Shown: positions 33,262-43,400 of the stretch, piece after piece
How the letters are laid out: every line of letters starts with the position of its first letter
Numbering within the stretch: the first letter of the stretch is position 1
Assembly (NCBI GenBank): GCA_016872155.1
Contig: VHBB01000002.1
Location: forward strand, 62,001 to 126,000
Source: Sphingomonadales bacterium
Lineage (GTDB): Bacteria > Bacteroidota > Bacteroidia > Chitinophagales > Chitinophagaceae
Direction of reading: 5' to 3'
Length of the DNA stretch: 64,000 nt
Notes under the pieces: generated by a model
Database searches by the model: none
What the model saw: the letters and a program-made list of their open reading frames with translations, nothing else
What the model was told of the DNA's origin: nothing
Translations under genes and position numbers: made by a program

Positions 33262-35406
33262 ATGGCAGATTTAAAGTACCAACGCAACTTCGGTATCGCC
33301 GCACACATCGATGCCGGAAAGACCACCACCACTGAGCGTATTCTTCGCTACACCGGTATGATCCATCGTATTGGCGAGGTGCACGAAGGGGCCGCTACCA
33401 CCGACTGGATGGAGCAAGAAAAAGAAAGAGGGATTACCATCACCTCTGCCGCAGTAAGTTGCAAGTGGAATTTTCCTACCGATAAGGGACAGAACACTGC
33501 CGACACCAAGCCCTACTATTTTAATATCATCGATACGCCCGGTCACGTAGACTTTACCGTAGAGGTAGAGCGCTCTATGCGCGTACTGGATGGATTGATC
33601 GCCCTGTTCTCTGCCGTGGATGGCGTGGAGCCCCAATCGGAGACCGTATGGCGTCAGGCCAATCGCTATGGTGTTCCTCGTATTGGTTTCGTCAACAAGA
33701 TGGACCGTGCCGGTGCCGACTTTTTAAATGTGGTCAAGCAGGTCAAAGAGATGCTGGGATCAAAAGCCGTTCCGTTGCAATTGCCCATTGGCGCAGAAGA
33801 TAATTTCAAGGGTGTGGTTGACCTAATTAAGATGAAAGGAATTATCTGGCACGCCGAGACCGAAGGGATGACCTTCGACGAGATCGACGTACCCGCCGAC
33901 ATGGTCGATGAAGCCATGGAGTGGAGAGCGTCACTGGTAGAGGCCGTGGCCGAATACGATGACACCCTGATGGAAAAATTCTTCGAAGATCCCAATAGCA
34001 TCTCTGAAGCTGAGATTCACGAGGCGATCCGTAAAGCCACCATCGATTTGTCGATCGTGCCTATGATGTGCGGTTCTTCTTTCAAGAACAAAGGGGTGCA
34101 AACTGCGCTTGATGCAGTTTGTCGTTACCTGCCTTCTCCCATCGATATTCCCGATACTAAAGGAACCAATCCTGATACCGGCGAAGAGCTGACTCGTAAG
34201 GCCGATCCCAAGGAGCCCTTTGCGGCCCTTGCCTTCAAGATCATGACCGATCCTTTTGTGGGTCGTCTGGCCTTCTTCCGCGCTTACTCCGGGCGTTTGG
34301 ATGCCGGTTCGTACGTGCTTAATGTACGTAGCGGTAAGAAGGAGCGGATTAGCCGTATTATGAAGATGTTTGCCAACAAACAAAATCCCATCGATTTTAT
34401 TGAGGCCGGAGATATTGGTGCTGCTGTTGGATTTAAAGAGATCAAGACTGGTGATACGCTTTGCGACGAGAATCATCCCATTACACTCGAGAATATGTTT
34501 ATTCCCGAGCCGGTGATCGCAGTAGCCGTTGAGCCCAAGACACAGGCTGACGTTGACAAAATGGGAATGGCCATTGCCAAGTTGGTCGAAGAAGATCCTA
34601 CGCTGCGCGTAAACACCGATGAGGAAACCGGCCAAACCATCCTGCGTGGAATGGGTGAGCTGCACCTCGAGATCATCGTGGACCGTATGCGCCGCGAATT
34701 TAAAGTAGAAGTAAACCAGGGTGCTCCCCAGGTGGCTTATAAAGAAGCTTTCGTTAATACAGTAGAGCACCGCGAGACGCTCAAGAAGCAAACGGGTGGT
34801 CGTGGTAAGTTCGCCGATATCGTCTTTAATCTGGGTCCTGTGGATGCCGAGTGGCAAGCCGAGAATCCCGATAAACATTATCAGTTCGTCAATGATCTTT
34901 TCGGAGGATCCATTCCTCGTGAATTCGTGCCTGCCATTCAAAAAGGATTCGAGCAATCGATGACAACGGGTGTGCTGGCCAACTATCCTGTGGCGAATAT
35001 GAAGATCCGTGTGTTTGACGGTAGTTTCCACGCTGTAGACTCCGACTCTATGTCGTTCGAGCTTTGCGCCAAGCAAGGTTTCCGCGAAGCGGCCCGCAAA
35101 GCCAAGCCGGTGCTGCTGGAGCCGATCATGAAGGTAGAGGTGGTGACCCCCGATCAATACATGGGTGATGTAACCGGAGACTTGAACCGTCGTCGGGGAA
35201 TGATGGAAGGAATGGATAGCCGCGCCGGTGCCCAGGTTATCAAAGCCAAGGTGCCACTCAGCGAAATGTTCGGGTACGTAACGCAACTGCGCTCGCTGAG
35301 TTCCGGACGCGCTTCTTCTACCATGGAATTCTCTCACTACTCTCCTGCACCTACCAACATTGCCGAAGAGGTGATCGCGAAGGTAAAGGGCAAGGTGAAT
35401 GCTTAA
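33262..35406 (+). CDS. fusA: elongation factor G
   Basis: GTPase that drives translocation on the ribosome. 714 residues with G1 [15 protein letters not shown], switch [12 protein letters not shown]4 [10 protein letters not shown], and the domain II-V regions through the C-terminus ([35 protein letters not shown]). Full family length. It has its own promoter and terminator, so unlike the classical str operon it is not co-transcribed with rpsL, rpsG (absent here) or rpsJ. Confidence 0.98.
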   Translation: MADLKYQRNFGIAAHIDAGKTTTTERILRYTGMIHRIGEVHEGAATTDWMEQEKERGITITSAAVSCKWNFPTDKGQNTADTKPYYFNIIDTPGHVDFTVEVERSMRVLDGLIALFSAVDGVEPQSETVWRQANRYGVPRIGFVNKMDRAGADFLNVVKQVKEMLGSKAVPLQLPIGAEDNFKGVVDLIKMKGIIWHAETEGMTFDEIDVPADMVDEAMEWRASLVEAVAEYDDTLMEKFFEDPNSISEAEIHEAIRKATIDLSIVPMMCGSSFKNKGVQTALDAVCRYLPSPIDIPDTKGTNPDTGEELTRKADPKEPFAALAFKIMTDPFVGRLAFFRAYSGRLDAGSYVLNVRSGKKERISRIMKMFANKQNPIDFIEAGDIGAAVGFKEIKTGDTLCDENHPITLENMFIPEPVIAVAVEPKTQADVDKMGMAIAKLVEEDPTLRVNTDEETGQTILRGMGELHLEIIVDRMRREFKVEVNQGAPQVAYKEAFVNTVEHRETLKKQTGGRGKFADIVFNLGPVDAEWQAENPDKHYQFVNDLFGGSIPREFVPAIQKGFEQSMTTGVLANYPVANMKIRVFDGSFHAVDSDSMSFELCAKQGFREAARKAKPVLLEPIMKVEVVTPDQYMGDVTGDLNRRRGMMEGMDSRAGAQVIKAKVPLSEMFGYVTQLRSLSSGRASSTMEFSHYSPAPTNIAEEVIAKVKGKVNA

Positions 35407-35428
35407 TTTCTATTACTGCTATTGTTAG

Positions 35429-35456
35429 AGACCGCTCTTTGGGCGGTCTTTTTTTT
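35429..35456 (+). terminator. intrinsic terminator after fusA
   Basis: AGACCGC (35429-35435) pairs with GCGGTCT (35443-35449) around a 7-base loop, followed by a T-run. Confidence 0.88.
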
Positions 35457-35472
35457 GAATGTAGGGCCTGCG

Positions 35473-35585
35473 GTAGCGGAGCCTGCGGGTTACTCGCCAA
35501 ACGAACAATGGCTAAAAATCTGTTCGCTTGCCGATTTTTCGGGCGCCCTTGTTCAAAAGGCTCGCCAACCCGCAGGCTCCGCTAC
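35473..35585. repeat. 113-bp palindromic element with perfect 19-bp arms
   Basis: The left arm at 35473-35491 and right arm at 35567-35585 are exact reverse complements (GTAGCGGAGCCTGCGGGTT on the left). Inside, AAAAATC (35514-35520) pairs with GATTTTT (35533-35539), giving a branched structure. The motif GCCTGCGG also occurs as a direct repeat at 35466 and 35481. No coding sequence or T-run is associated. It looks like a REP-like or MITE-like intergenic element; an ORF across it is spurious. No second copy was noticed in the window. Confidence 0.8.
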
Positions 35586-35769
35586 TCAAGATGCTGTTCA
35601 ATTGATGGGTGGCTTTGGCAGGGGAGAAACAGGGGGAGGGTTATTTTATAATTTGTTGATTGTGTATTTTTTATGTAAATACAAGGCTGTGATGAAAGGG
35701 GTATTTTCGGAGTGTGGAAAGCTCTTTAAAAATAGGGGCTAACTATTTGGCAGATACGGACTTCTCCCT

Positions 35770-35777
35770 TACCTTTG
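35770..35777 (+). promoter_or_regulatory. S10 operon promoter: TTTG then TACCTTTG
   Basis: TACCTTTG (35770-35777) has an upstream TTTG ending at 35749, a 20-base spacing that fits the Bacteroidota -33/-7 architecture. The start codon of rpsJ lies 29 bases downstream. Confidence 0.75.
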
Positions 35778-35806
35778 CATCCCCTAAAGAAAACGGGAAA
35801 AAATTC

Positions 35807-36112
35807 ATGTCGCAGCGAATCAGAATAAAATTGCAGTCTTACGATCACAATCTGGTAGATAAATCTGCCGATAAGATCGTAAAAACGGTGCGTGGCACCG
35901 GTGCCGTGGTAACAGGACCCATTCCTTTGCCTACTAATCGCAAAATTTTTACAGTACTGCGTTCGCCGCACGTGAACAAGAAAAGCCGAGAGCAATTTCA
36001 ACTGGCTACGCACAAGCGTTTGCTAGACATTTACACTTCTACCAGTCGCACGGTAGATGCACTGAGCAAACTCGATTTGCCCAGTGGTGTGGAAGTTGAG
36101 ATCAAAGCGTAG
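35807..36112 (+). CDS. rpsJ: 30S ribosomal protein S10
   Basis: 101 residues, standard length, starting [20 protein letters not shown] with the conserved GPIPLPT and [12 protein letters not shown] loops. Assembles into the 30S head and also serves as NusE in transcription antitermination. The start at 35807 was chosen because the longer frame adds 31 residues across the promoter. First gene of the ribosomal cluster but separated from rplC by 302 bp. Confidence 0.98.
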   Translation: MSQRIRIKLQSYDHNLVDKSADKIVKTVRGTGAVVTGPIPLPTNRKIFTVLRSPHVNKKSREQFQLATHKRLLDIYTSTSRTVDALSKLDLPSGVEVEIKA

Positions 36113-36414
36113 TGCTTTTCTTAACCGGTGCAACTGTTCCATGTAAACAGAAGTTCCGGAAGCGTAACGGGAGGTCGCATCTCCTTAGCTCTTATAAAAA
36201 ACAGATTTTGAAAATTGGCCATCTCTCAATTGGCGCTGCGTAGCAGCTTCAAAAAAAGAGCGCTGGCTTCTTAACATAAAACAAGCCATTCAGGGTTTGT
36301 TTACTGCCGGTACTTCCCCAGAAAGGAAAAGGTCGGTGGCAAACGGGGATTGAAGTTCGAATCGTACGCGGTTCGAATTGTCCCAATAACCTTGCAGGCA
36401 CTAAACCTACGATC
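36113..36414 (+). other. 302-bp rpsJ-rplC spacer, candidate regulatory leader
   Basis: No ORF of note. Small hairpins can be drawn: GCTGC-GTA-GCAGC (36235-36247), and a pair of TTCGAA palindromes at about 36356 and 36372 either side of CGTACG. This gap is unusually large within an S10 operon and could be an autoregulatory leader or hold a second promoter; no TAnnTTTG box was seen. Confidence 0.4.
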
Positions 36415-37032
36415 ATGAAAGGTATTATTGGGAAAAAGGTCGGAATGACCAGCATTTTCGATCCCACCGGAAAACAAACAGCCTGCACTATCATTGAAGC
36501 GGGTCCCTGTGTCGTTACCCAGGTCAAAACCAAAGAGACCGACGGCTACAGCGCATTGCAACTTTCTTTTGGCGACAAAAAAGAAAAGAATTCTTCTAGC
36601 GCTGCCATCAATCACTTTTCTAAAGCACAAACTTCTCCCAAGCGTTTCTCGAAAGAGTTTCGTGATTTCTCCGTTACCAAGACTATCGGCGAGACCGTTA
36701 CCGTAGACATTTTCTCAGAAGGTGAGACCATCGAAGTGGTGGGCACTACCAAGGGAAAGGGTTTTCAGGGTGTGGTTAAGCGTCATGGATTCTCGGGTGT
36801 GGGTCAGCAATCGCACGGTCAGCACGACCGTCAGCGTGCTCCCGGATCGTTAGGTAACTCTTCTGACGCCAGCCGCGTTATGAAAGGGATGCGCATGGCG
36901 GGTCGCATGGGAAATGATCGTGTAAAGATGAAGGGCCTCAAAGTGGTCAAGATCTTCGCCGACAAAAATTACATATTGGTGAGCGGATCGGTTCCCGGTC
37001 ACAACGGTTCAATTGTACTCATTCAAAAATAA
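36415..37032 (+). CDS. rplC: 50S ribosomal protein L3
   Basis: 205 residues, family length. Starts [15 protein letters not shown]; contains the long loop region with [21 protein letters not shown] that reaches the peptidyl transferase centre, and ends [10 protein letters not shown]3 is an early 23S rRNA assembly protein. Downstream genes follow with gaps of a few to about 50 bp. Confidence 0.98.
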   Translation: MKGIIGKKVGMTSIFDPTGKQTACTIIEAGPCVVTQVKTKETDGYSALQLSFGDKKEKNSSSAAINHFSKAQTSPKRFSKEFRDFSVTKTIGETVTVDIFSEGETIEVVGTTKGKGFQGVVKRHGFSGVGQQSHGQHDRQRAPGSLGNSSDASRVMKGMRMAGRMGNDRVKMKGLKVVKIFADKNYILVSGSVPGHNGSIVLIQK

Positions 37033-37066
37033 GTTCGCCCTCGCGCGCTGAAAAACTGATACGAAA

Positions 37067-37702
37067 ATGAAAATCGAAGTCTTAAATACAAAAGGGAGCA
37101 CTACCGGTCGCTCGGTAGAATTGCCCGAGGAGATCTTTGGTGCCGCTCCAAACAACCACGTGATCTATCTGGCCGTTAAGCAGTATCTCGCTGCGCAACG
37201 TCAGGGTACGCACAAAGTAAAGACCCGCGCCGAAGTAAAAGGAGCCAGTCGCAAGCTGCACAAGCAAAAAGGAACGGGTGGTAGCCGTAAGGGTAATATC
37301 CGTAACCCTTTATACAAGGGCGGTGGTACCATCTTTGGACCCAAGCCGCACAGCTACGACATTAAATTGAATCGCAAGGTGAAGGACCTGGCCAAGATCT
37401 CTGCGCTTAGCTACAAGGCACAAGAGAAGGCGATCGTGGTGGTAGAAGACATTGCCATGGAAGCGCCCAAGACCAAGCAATTCATGGAGATCTTGGGTAA
37501 CCTCAAAGTGGCCGATAAAAAGACACTTTTCGTTTCTCCCGAATACAACGATAACGTAGAGCGTTCGCTGCGCAACGTGCCCTCTGTATTGGGGGTGTTG
37601 TTAAGCGATATCAACACCTATGATATCGTTAACTCAGAAGTACTGGTCATGACAGAGAGCGCTGCCAAGATCTTTGCCGAAGACGAAACCGCCGAGGCTT
37701 AA
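37067..37702 (+). CDS. rplD: 50S ribosomal protein L4
   Basis: 211 residues. Shows the extended-loop motif KTRAEVKGASRKLHKQKGTG and GGGTIFGPKPHSY, which lines the exit tunnel, and a globular domain ending in an acidic tail. In E. coli L4 represses its own S10 operon; whether that holds in Bacteroidota is not known to me, but the 302-bp spacer upstream of rplC is a possible target. Confidence 0.98.
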   Translation: MKIEVLNTKGSTTGRSVELPEEIFGAAPNNHVIYLAVKQYLAAQRQGTHKVKTRAEVKGASRKLHKQKGTGGSRKGNIRNPLYKGGGTIFGPKPHSYDIKLNRKVKDLAKISALSYKAQEKAIVVVEDIAMEAPKTKQFMEILGNLKVADKKTLFVSPEYNDNVERSLRNVPSVLGVLLSDINTYDIVNSEVLVMTESAAKIFAEDETAEA

Positions 37703-37724
37703 TTAACCGAATAAAAAAGTAGAC

Positions 37725-38024
37725 ATGAAACTTTCTGAAATACTGATCAAGCCCATCCTGACCGAAAAGGCCAATGGCCAACAGGAAAAGCTGCGTCGTT
37801 ATGCGTTTAAGGTAGCCCGCAAGGCCAATAAGCTCGAGATCAAAAAAGCGGTCGAGAGTTTTTATGGTGTAACGGTCACCAATGTAAACACGTCGGTAGT
37901 ACCCGGTAAGCACAAGAGTCGTTTTACCAAAAGTGGCGTTGTATCGGGTCGCAAGCCTGCTTACAAAAAAGCATTTGTAACGGTTGCCGAAGGAGAGAAC
38001 ATCGATCTGTACGCAACGATCTAA
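37725..38024 (+). CDS. rplW: 50S ribosomal protein L23
   Basis: 99 residues starting MKLSEILIKPILTEKA and containing KLEIKKAVESFYGVTVTNVNT, both typical. L23 sits at the tunnel exit and docks trigger factor and SRP. The gap to rplB is 53 bp and includes a weak hairpin (TCAACA/TGTTGA) of uncertain meaning. Confidence 0.97.
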   Translation: MKLSEILIKPILTEKANGQQEKLRRYAFKVARKANKLEIKKAVESFYGVTVTNVNTSVVPGKHKSRFTKSGVVSGRKPAYKKAFVTVAEGENIDLYATI

Positions 38025-38077
38025 TTAAAAAAAAGAATGGCCTCAACAGCCGCTAATGTTGAATAAAAAAAAGAAGT

Positions 38078-38914
38078 ATGGCACTACGTAAATTCAAACC
38101 TATCACCGCAGGAACCCGCTGGAGAATCGGGAATGCCTATGCGGAGGTAACCACCAACGAGCCCGAGAAAAGCCTGATCGAAGCAAAGCCCCGCACGGGT
38201 GGTCGTAACTCATCGGGTCATCTTTCTATGCGCTACCGCGGAGGTGGACACAAGAAAAAATACCGTATTATCGATTTCAAACGTAACAAGGCCGGTGTGG
38301 CCACGGTTGAATCCATTCAATACGATCCCAACCGTACCGCCTTTATTGCGCTGCTGGTCTATGCTGATGGCGAAAAGCGTTACATCTTAGCCCCACAAGG
38401 AATACAAGTGGGTGCCAAAGTAGAAAGTGGAGCCAATGTGGCTCCCGAAGTAGGCAATGCACTCCCTATGCGCAACATGCCGCTCGGTACCAACGTACAC
38501 AATATTGAAATGCAACCCGGTCAGGGCGGTAAACTCGCTCGCAGTGCCGGTTCTTCTGCGCAGCTTTCTAACAAAGAAGATCGGTATGCTGTACTCAAAA
38601 TGCCTAGCGGAGAACTTCGCAAGGTATTGATCGATTGCTATGCTACCGTAGGGGTGGTCAGCAACAGCGATCACAGCTTGCAAAGCATGGGTAAGGCCGG
38701 TCGTAACCGCTGGAAAGGTATCCGCCCCCGCAACCGTGGGGTTGCCATGAACCCTGTCGATCACCCGATGGGGGGTGGTGAGGGTAAGGCCTCCGGAGGA
38801 CAGCCTCGCAGCAGAAATGGTCAATACTCTCGCGGTCTTAAGACCCGTACGGTCGGTAAGTCTAGCGACAAGCTGATCATTCAACGCAAGAACGGAAAGA
38901 AACTGTCTAAATAA
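38078..38914 (+). CDS. rplB: 50S ribosomal protein L2
   Basis: 278 residues. Conserved [20 protein letters not shown] near the N-terminus and [19 protein letters not shown] near the C-terminus, including the His of the family's active-centre segment. Needed for subunit association and tRNA binding. Confidence 0.98.
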   Translation: MALRKFKPITAGTRWRIGNAYAEVTTNEPEKSLIEAKPRTGGRNSSGHLSMRYRGGGHKKKYRIIDFKRNKAGVATVESIQYDPNRTAFIALLVYADGEKRYILAPQGIQVGAKVESGANVAPEVGNALPMRNMPLGTNVHNIEMQPGQGGKLARSAGSSAQLSNKEDRYAVLKMPSGELRKVLIDCYATVGVVSNSDHSLQSMGKAGRNRWKGIRPRNRGVAMNPVDHPMGGGEGKASGGQPRSRNGQYSRGLKTRTVGKSSDKLIIQRKNGKKLSK

Positions 38915-38941
38915 TTTTTCTAACACCAACGACAATCTATT

Positions 38942-39211
38942 ATGGCTCGTTCGATCAAAAAAGGACCTTATATCGCTACCCATCTCGAAAAGAAAGTGGT
39001 GGCCATGAATGATGGCAAGACCAAAAAAGGAGTGATCAAGACCTGGAGTCGTCGCTCTACCATCAGTCCTGATTTCGTGGGACACACGTTTGCTGTTCAT
39101 AATGGCAATAAGTTTATCCCCGTGTATGTAACCGAATTTATGGTGGGCCACAAATTGGGGGAGTTTGCCCCGACCCGTCAGTTCAAAGGACACTCTAAAA
39201 AAGAAGCGTAA
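38942..39211 (+). CDS. rpsS: 30S ribosomal protein S19
   Basis: 89 residues beginning [19 protein letters not shown], with [22 protein letters not shown] in the middle and [17 protein letters not shown] at the end. A 30S head protein contacting the A-site finger. Confidence 0.98.
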   Translation: MARSIKKGPYIATHLEKKVVAMNDGKTKKGVIKTWSRRSTISPDFVGHTFAVHNGNKFIPVYVTEFMVGHKLGEFAPTRQFKGHSKKEA

Positions 39212-39229
39212 TCCAAGAAATTTATTATC

Positions 39230-39586
39230 ATGGAAGCAGTAGCTAAACTTAGAAATTATCCCACTTCGCCCCGCAAGATGCGCTTGTTGGCCGATATGAT
39301 CCGTGGCCAAAAAGTAGAAAAGGTGCTGGCGCAGCTGGAGCATAATCCCAAGCATCCCGCCGTTCCCTTGCGTAAGTTGGTATTAAGTGCCATCAGCAAC
39401 TGGAAACAAAAGAACGAGGGGGGAGACGAAAGCACCCTGGTCATTAAGACCATTTTCGTAGACGGAGCCCGCAGTATAAAAAGAATGCGTCCTGCTCCAC
39501 AGGGTCGCGGCTACCGCGTTCGCAAGCGCAGCAATCACGTAACGGTGATTGTCGATACAAAGGAATCTAAATCATCAAACGAATAA
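39230..39586 (+). CDS. rplV: 50S ribosomal protein L22
   Basis: 118 residues. Begins with the family pattern [21 protein letters not shown], with the hairpin-loop motif [24 protein letters not shown] that lines the exit tunnel, the site of some macrolide-resistance changes. No unusual residue was checked. Confidence 0.97.
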   Translation: MEAVAKLRNYPTSPRKMRLLADMIRGQKVEKVLAQLEHNPKHPAVPLRKLVLSAISNWKQKNEGGDESTLVIKTIFVDGARSIKRMRPAPQGRGYRVRKRSNHVTVIVDTKESKSSNE

Positions 39587-39598
39587 CCTACACCACAC

Positions 39599-40378
39599 AT
39601 GGGTCAGAAAGCAAATCCGATTGGTAATCGTTTAGGCATCATCCGCGGATGGGAGTCTAACTGGTACGGCAACAGAAAAGATTTTGCCGGAAAGCTGATC
39701 GAAGATCACAAGATCAGAGCCTACCTCAATGCGCGCATCAACAAAGGCGGTATCTCTAAGATCGTAATTGAGCGTACACTGGGCAAGCTGATCGTTACCA
39801 TCCATACGTCCAAACCCGGTATCATTATCGGTAAAGGCGGTGGAGAAGTAGATCGCATTAAAGAAGAGCTCAAGAAGCTTACCGGAAAAGAAGATGTTCA
39901 GATCAACATTCTGGAGATCCGTCGTCCTGAGCTCGATGCCATGATCGTGGGAGACAATATTGCTCGCCAGATCGAGAACCGTATCAACTTTAAGCGGGCT
40001 ACCAAGCTGGCTATCGCTTCTGCTCTTCGTATGGGAGCCGAGGGAATCAAGATCAAGTTGAGCGGTCGTTTGGCCGGGGCCGAGATTGCCCGTAGCGAGG
40101 AGTTCAAGCAAGGTCGTGTGCCGCTGCACACCTTCCGTATGGATATCGATTACGCCAATGTATTTGCTCAAACCGTTTACGGTAAGATTGGTATTAAAGT
40201 ATGGATCTGTAAAGGAGAAGTACTGGCCAAGCGTGATCTCAATCCCAACTTCGTGGGGGGTAAATCCGATATGAGCGAGCGCAGAGGGGGTCGTGAAGAA
40301 GCCCGTGGCGATCGTCGTGATGACAGAAGGGGAGGAGCCGGAGATCGTGGTCGTGGTGGCAGAGAGCGTCGTGGTTAA
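39599..40378 (+). CDS. rpsC: 30S ribosomal protein S3 with Arg/Gly-rich tail
   Basis: 259 residues, longer than E. coli S3. The KH domain ([20 protein letters not shown]) and C-terminal domain ([27 protein letters not shown]) are normal. The last roughly 35 residues are a low-complexity tail of R, G, E and D ([19 protein letters not shown]), a disordered extension seen in various forms in Bacteroidota S3. Confidence 0.98.
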   Translation: MGQKANPIGNRLGIIRGWESNWYGNRKDFAGKLIEDHKIRAYLNARINKGGISKIVIERTLGKLIVTIHTSKPGIIIGKGGGEVDRIKEELKKLTGKEDVQINILEIRRPELDAMIVGDNIARQIENRINFKRATKLAIASALRMGAEGIKIKLSGRLAGAEIARSEEFKQGRVPLHTFRMDIDYANVFAQTVYGKIGIKVWICKGEVLAKRDLNPNFVGGKSDMSERRGGREEARGDRRDDRRGGAGDRGRGGRERRG

Positions 40379-40414
40379 TAAATATTTGATTAAAGAAACT
40401 TGAAATAGACTAGC

Positions 40415-40837
40415 ATGTTACAGCCAAAAAGAACCAAGCACAGAAAAATGCAAAAGGGACGCATGAAGGGTGATGCCAAGCGTGGCGCTACCATTGCCTT
40501 CGGATCGTATGCCCTAAAAGCACTGGACCAGCATTGGATCACCGATCGTCAGATCGAAGCCGCCCGTCAGGCCCTGACCCGCGAAATGAAGCGGGAAGGT
40601 AATGTGTGGATCCGCATCTTCCCCGATAAGCCTATCACGCGTAAGCCCGCCGAAGTAAGGATGGGTAAGGGTAAGGGTAACCTCGAATTCTGGGCTGCCG
40701 TGGTAAAACCCGGTCGTATCCTTTTCGAGGTCGATGGAGTGAGCGAGCAAGTAGCCCGCGCCTCTTTATCACTGGCCGCCGGTAAGCTGCCTATCAAAAC
40801 TAAATTCATTGTACGCCGTGACCTGGTCACTGCCTAA
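40415..40837 (+). CDS. rplP: 50S ribosomal protein L16
   Basis: 140 residues. Starts [18 protein letters not shown], with [25 protein letters not shown] and [23 protein letters not shown]. Binds near the A-site tRNA elbow; the conserved Arg region is intact. Confidence 0.98.
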   Translation: MLQPKRTKHRKMQKGRMKGDAKRGATIAFGSYALKALDQHWITDRQIEAARQALTREMKREGNVWIRIFPDKPITRKPAEVRMGKGKGNLEFWAAVVKPGRILFEVDGVSEQVARASLSLAAGKLPIKTKFIVRRDLVTA

Positions 40838-40856
40838 CCGATAAACGCTTATTACG

Positions 40857-41066
40857 ATGTCTAAGAAAACAGAATTTGTAAAGAGTATTCACGGTATGAA
40901 CGAGCAAGACCTTCGCGCTCGTCTGACCGAAGACCAGCAGCGACTCAAGAAGCTGGAGTTCGCTCACGCGATCTCTCCGCTCGAGAATCCCATGACCATC
41001 CGTGGTCTGCGTCGCGATATCGCTCGTCTTAAGACCGAAATCAAGTTAAAGCAACAGCAAGCCTGA
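40857..41066 (+). CDS. rpmC: 50S ribosomal protein L29
   Basis: 69 residues forming two helices, with the family motif [18 protein letters not shown] near the C-terminus (canonical NPxxIRxxRRxIARxxT). Located at the tunnel exit beside L23. Confidence 0.96.
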   Translation: MSKKTEFVKSIHGMNEQDLRARLTEDQQRLKKLEFAHAISPLENPMTIRGLRRDIARLKTEIKLKQQQA

Positions 41067-41079
41067 TAAAAACCCCAAC

Positions 41080-41337
41080 ATGGAAGCCAGAAATTTAAGA
41101 AAGACCAGGATCGGAGTCGTGACCAGCAACAAGATGGCCAAGACCATTACCGTTGCCGTGGAGCGAAAAGTAAAACACCCCATCTATGGTAAGTTCGTTA
41201 AGAAGACCACCAAGTTCCATGCGCATGACGACAAGAACGAATGCAGCATCGGAGACGTGGTAAAGATCATGGAGACCCGCCCGCTAAGCAAGACCAAGCG
41301 CTGGCGCTTGATTGAAGTGGTAGAGAAAGTGAAGTAA
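41080..41337 (+). CDS. rpsQ: 30S ribosomal protein S17
   Basis: 85 residues with [32 protein letters not shown] at the N-terminus and [20 protein letters not shown] later, the expected OB-fold pattern. Early 16S rRNA assembly protein. Confidence 0.97.
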   Translation: MEARNLRKTRIGVVTSNKMAKTITVAVERKVKHPIYGKFVKKTTKFHAHDDKNECSIGDVVKIMETRPLSKTKRWRLIEVVEKVK

Positions 41338-41373
41338 AGCCTTATTGAAACGTAATTAAAAAAAATAGTTAGC

Positions 41374-41742
41374 ATGATACAACAAGAAAGCCGTTTGAAC
41401 GTAGCCGACAACAGTGGCGCCAAAGAGGTGCTCTGTATACGCGTTCTCGGTAACAGCGGACAGCGTTATGCCAGAATCGGAGACAAGATCGTGGTAACCG
41501 TTAAGGACGCTTTGCCTGCCGGCGGTATCAAAAAAGGAACGGTGGCCAAAGCGGTTATTGTTCGCACGACCAACAAGCTGCGTCGCAAGGATGGTTCTTA
41601 TATCCGTTTTGACGACAACGCCGTGGTTATCCTGAACCAATCCGATGAGCCTCGTGGTACGCGGATCTTCGGGCCCGTTGCCCGTGAACTGCGCGACAAA
41701 GGATACATGAAAATTATTTCACTGGCCCCCGAGGTACTCTAA
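41374..41742 (+). CDS. rplN: 50S ribosomal protein L14
   Basis: 122 residues, starting [22 protein letters not shown], with [26 protein letters not shown] at the C-terminus. Forms inter-subunit bridge contacts with 16S rRNA. Confidence 0.98.
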   Translation: MIQQESRLNVADNSGAKEVLCIRVLGNSGQRYARIGDKIVVTVKDALPAGGIKKGTVAKAVIVRTTNKLRRKDGSYIRFDDNAVVILNQSDEPRGTRIFGPVARELRDKGYMKIISLAPEVL

Positions 41743-41780
41743 AATTGTCAACGGGCAACTGCCCACAACACATACAACGT

Positions 41781-42116
41781 ATGAAAGCAAGATTCAAAGC
41801 CAAGTTCAACATTCGCAAAGGGGATACCGTAGTGGTGATCGCCGGCGACGATAAAGACCTGGCCAAGCCCCGCACGGTACGCGAAGTGCTTGTAGAAAAA
41901 GGCAAGGTGATCGTAGAAGGTGTCAACATTATCACTAAGCACTCTAAGCCTACGGCTCAAAATACCAAAGGCGGCATCGTTAAGAAAGAGGCTCCCATCA
42001 GCATCAGCAATGTAATGTTGTGGGATGCCAAGGCCAAAGCCCCTACACGTGTAAAGCGCGAAAGGGAAAATGGAAAGACCCTCAGAGTTTCTAAAAAATC
42101 AGGAGAAAAGATATGA
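41781..42116 (+). CDS. rplX: 50S ribosomal protein L24
   Basis: 111 residues with the KOW motif in [22 protein letters not shown] and [14 protein letters not shown]. The ATG at 41781 gives the usual start; an upstream TTG reading of 12 extra residues lacks family similarity. Its stop overlaps the rplE start (ATGA). Confidence 0.96.
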   Translation: MKARFKAKFNIRKGDTVVVIAGDDKDLAKPRTVREVLVEKGKVIVEGVNIITKHSKPTAQNTKGGIVKKEAPISISNVMLWDAKAKAPTRVKRERENGKTLRVSKKSGEKI

Positions 42117-42682
42117 GTACGACAACCTATACCCCCAGATTGGCTTCCAAGTACAAACAGGAAGTAGTGCCTGCCCTGGTCAAGAAGTTCAGCTACGAGA
42201 CCGTAATGCAAGCCCCTCGTCTCGAGAAGATCTGTATTAACCGTGGTGTAAACGGTGCGGTATCCGATAAAAAGACGATCGATGTTGCTATCGACGAGTT
42301 GACCACGATCGCCGGTCAAAAAGCCGTAGCTACCATGTCTAAAAAAGACATCTCGAATTTTAAGCTGCGTAAGAATATGCCTATCGGTGCTAAAGTAACA
42401 CTGCGCGGAAACAAGATGTACGAGTTTTTGGATCGTCTGATCGCCGTAGCGCTGCCCCGGGTGCGTGACTTCAAGGGTATTAACGACAAATCATTCGATG
42501 GTCGTGGCAACTATACCTTGGGTGTTACCGAACAGATCATCTTTCCGGAGATCGATATTGACAAAGTGAGCAAGATTACGGGTATGGACATTACGTTCGT
42601 TACCACGGCCAACAGCGACGAAGAGGCCTATGCCTTGCTCAAGGAATTGGGTATGCCCTTTAAAAATGCAAAAAACAACTAA
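42113..42682 (+). CDS. rplE: 50S ribosomal protein L5
   Basis: 189 residues with the 5S-rRNA-binding family pattern [32 protein letters not shown] and FPEIDIDKV near the end. Overlaps rplX by 4 bp. Confidence 0.98.
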   Translation: MSTTTYTPRLASKYKQEVVPALVKKFSYETVMQAPRLEKICINRGVNGAVSDKKTIDVAIDELTTIAGQKAVATMSKKDISNFKLRKNMPIGAKVTLRGNKMYEFLDRLIAVALPRVRDFKGINDKSFDGRGNYTLGVTEQIIFPEIDIDKVSKITGMDITFVTTANSDEEAYALLKELGMPFKNAKNN

Positions 42683-42699
42683 TCAAATAGTATAACAAC

Positions 42700-42969
42700 A
42701 TGGCAAAAACATCCGTAAAAGCCAGACAGCGCAAGCGTGAAGAAATGGTAGATCATTATGCTGCCAAGCGTGAGGCGTTGAAAAAGGCCGGCGATTGGAA
42801 AGCGCTCGACGAATTGCCTCGCAATGGGTCGAAAGTGCGTCTGAAGAACCGTTGTCAACTCTCCGGTCGTCCCAAGGGATATGTCCGTTTCTTCGGCATC
42901 TCCCGTGTGGCCCTGCGAGACATGGCACTCAATGGAAAGATCCCCGGGCTCAAAAAAGCAAGCTGGTAA
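42700..42969 (+). CDS. rpsN: 30S ribosomal protein S14 (zinc-free type)
   Basis: 89 residues, the longer form without the zinc-binding Cys pairs; only [20 protein letters not shown] carries a Cys. The C-terminus GLKKASW is canonical. A zinc-independent S14 as the main copy is usual in this phylum. Confidence 0.97.
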   Translation: MAKTSVKARQRKREEMVDHYAAKREALKKAGDWKALDELPRNGSKVRLKNRCQLSGRPKGYVRFFGISRVALRDMALNGKIPGLKKASW

Positions 42970-42987
42970 TCCTTTAAAAAACGTATT

Positions 42988-43386
42988 ATGGTAACAGATC
43001 CTATAGCAGACTTTCTGACAAGAATCCGTAACGCACAGATGGCAGGGCACCGTGTGGTGGACATCCCTGCTTCTAATCTTAAGAAGCGTATGACGGAGAT
43101 CCTCTACAATCAAGGGTACATCCTCAAGTATAAATTTGAGGACGACAACAAGCAAGGTGTCATCAAGATCGCCTTAAAGTACGATCCCAACACCAAGCAG
43201 CCCGCCATTCAGCGAATGGAGCGGATCAGCCGTCCCGGTCTTCGTCAGTATTCGAAGCCCGCTGATTTTCGTAGAGTAAAATCAGGGTTGGGTGTCGCCA
43301 TCCTTTCTACTTCGAAAGGCGTGATGACCGACAAGGAAGCCAAGGCACAAAATGTTGGAGGAGAAGTACTCTGTCATATCTATTAA
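42988..43386 (+). CDS. rpsH: 30S ribosomal protein S8
   Basis: 132 residues; starts DPIADFLTRIRNAQMAGH and ends with the conserved GLGVAILSTSKGVMTDKEA and GGEVLCHIY. In E. coli S8 autoregulates the spc operon; no matching site was looked for successfully here. Confidence 0.98.
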   Translation: MVTDPIADFLTRIRNAQMAGHRVVDIPASNLKKRMTEILYNQGYILKYKFEDDNKQGVIKIALKYDPNTKQPAIQRMERISRPGLRQYSKPADFRRVKSGLGVAILSTSKGVMTDKEAKAQNVGGEVLCHIY

Positions 43387-43400
43387 AAAAATAACTGATT

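Noticed and set aside
33931-35337. 468-codon reading frame antisense to fusA
   Set aside because: It lies wholly inside fusA, has no recognisable motif, and arises from the codon pattern of the sense gene.
35422-35742. 106-codon reading frame across the terminator and hairpin element after fusA
   Set aside because: It spans a terminator and a palindromic repeat, has no domain, and is followed by the S10 promoter.
36340-36395. tRNA T-arm-like GGTTCGAAT stretch
   Set aside because: No cloverleaf can be formed: flanking bases do not pair as a T-stem and there is no D-arm or acceptor stem. TTCGAA is simply self-complementary.
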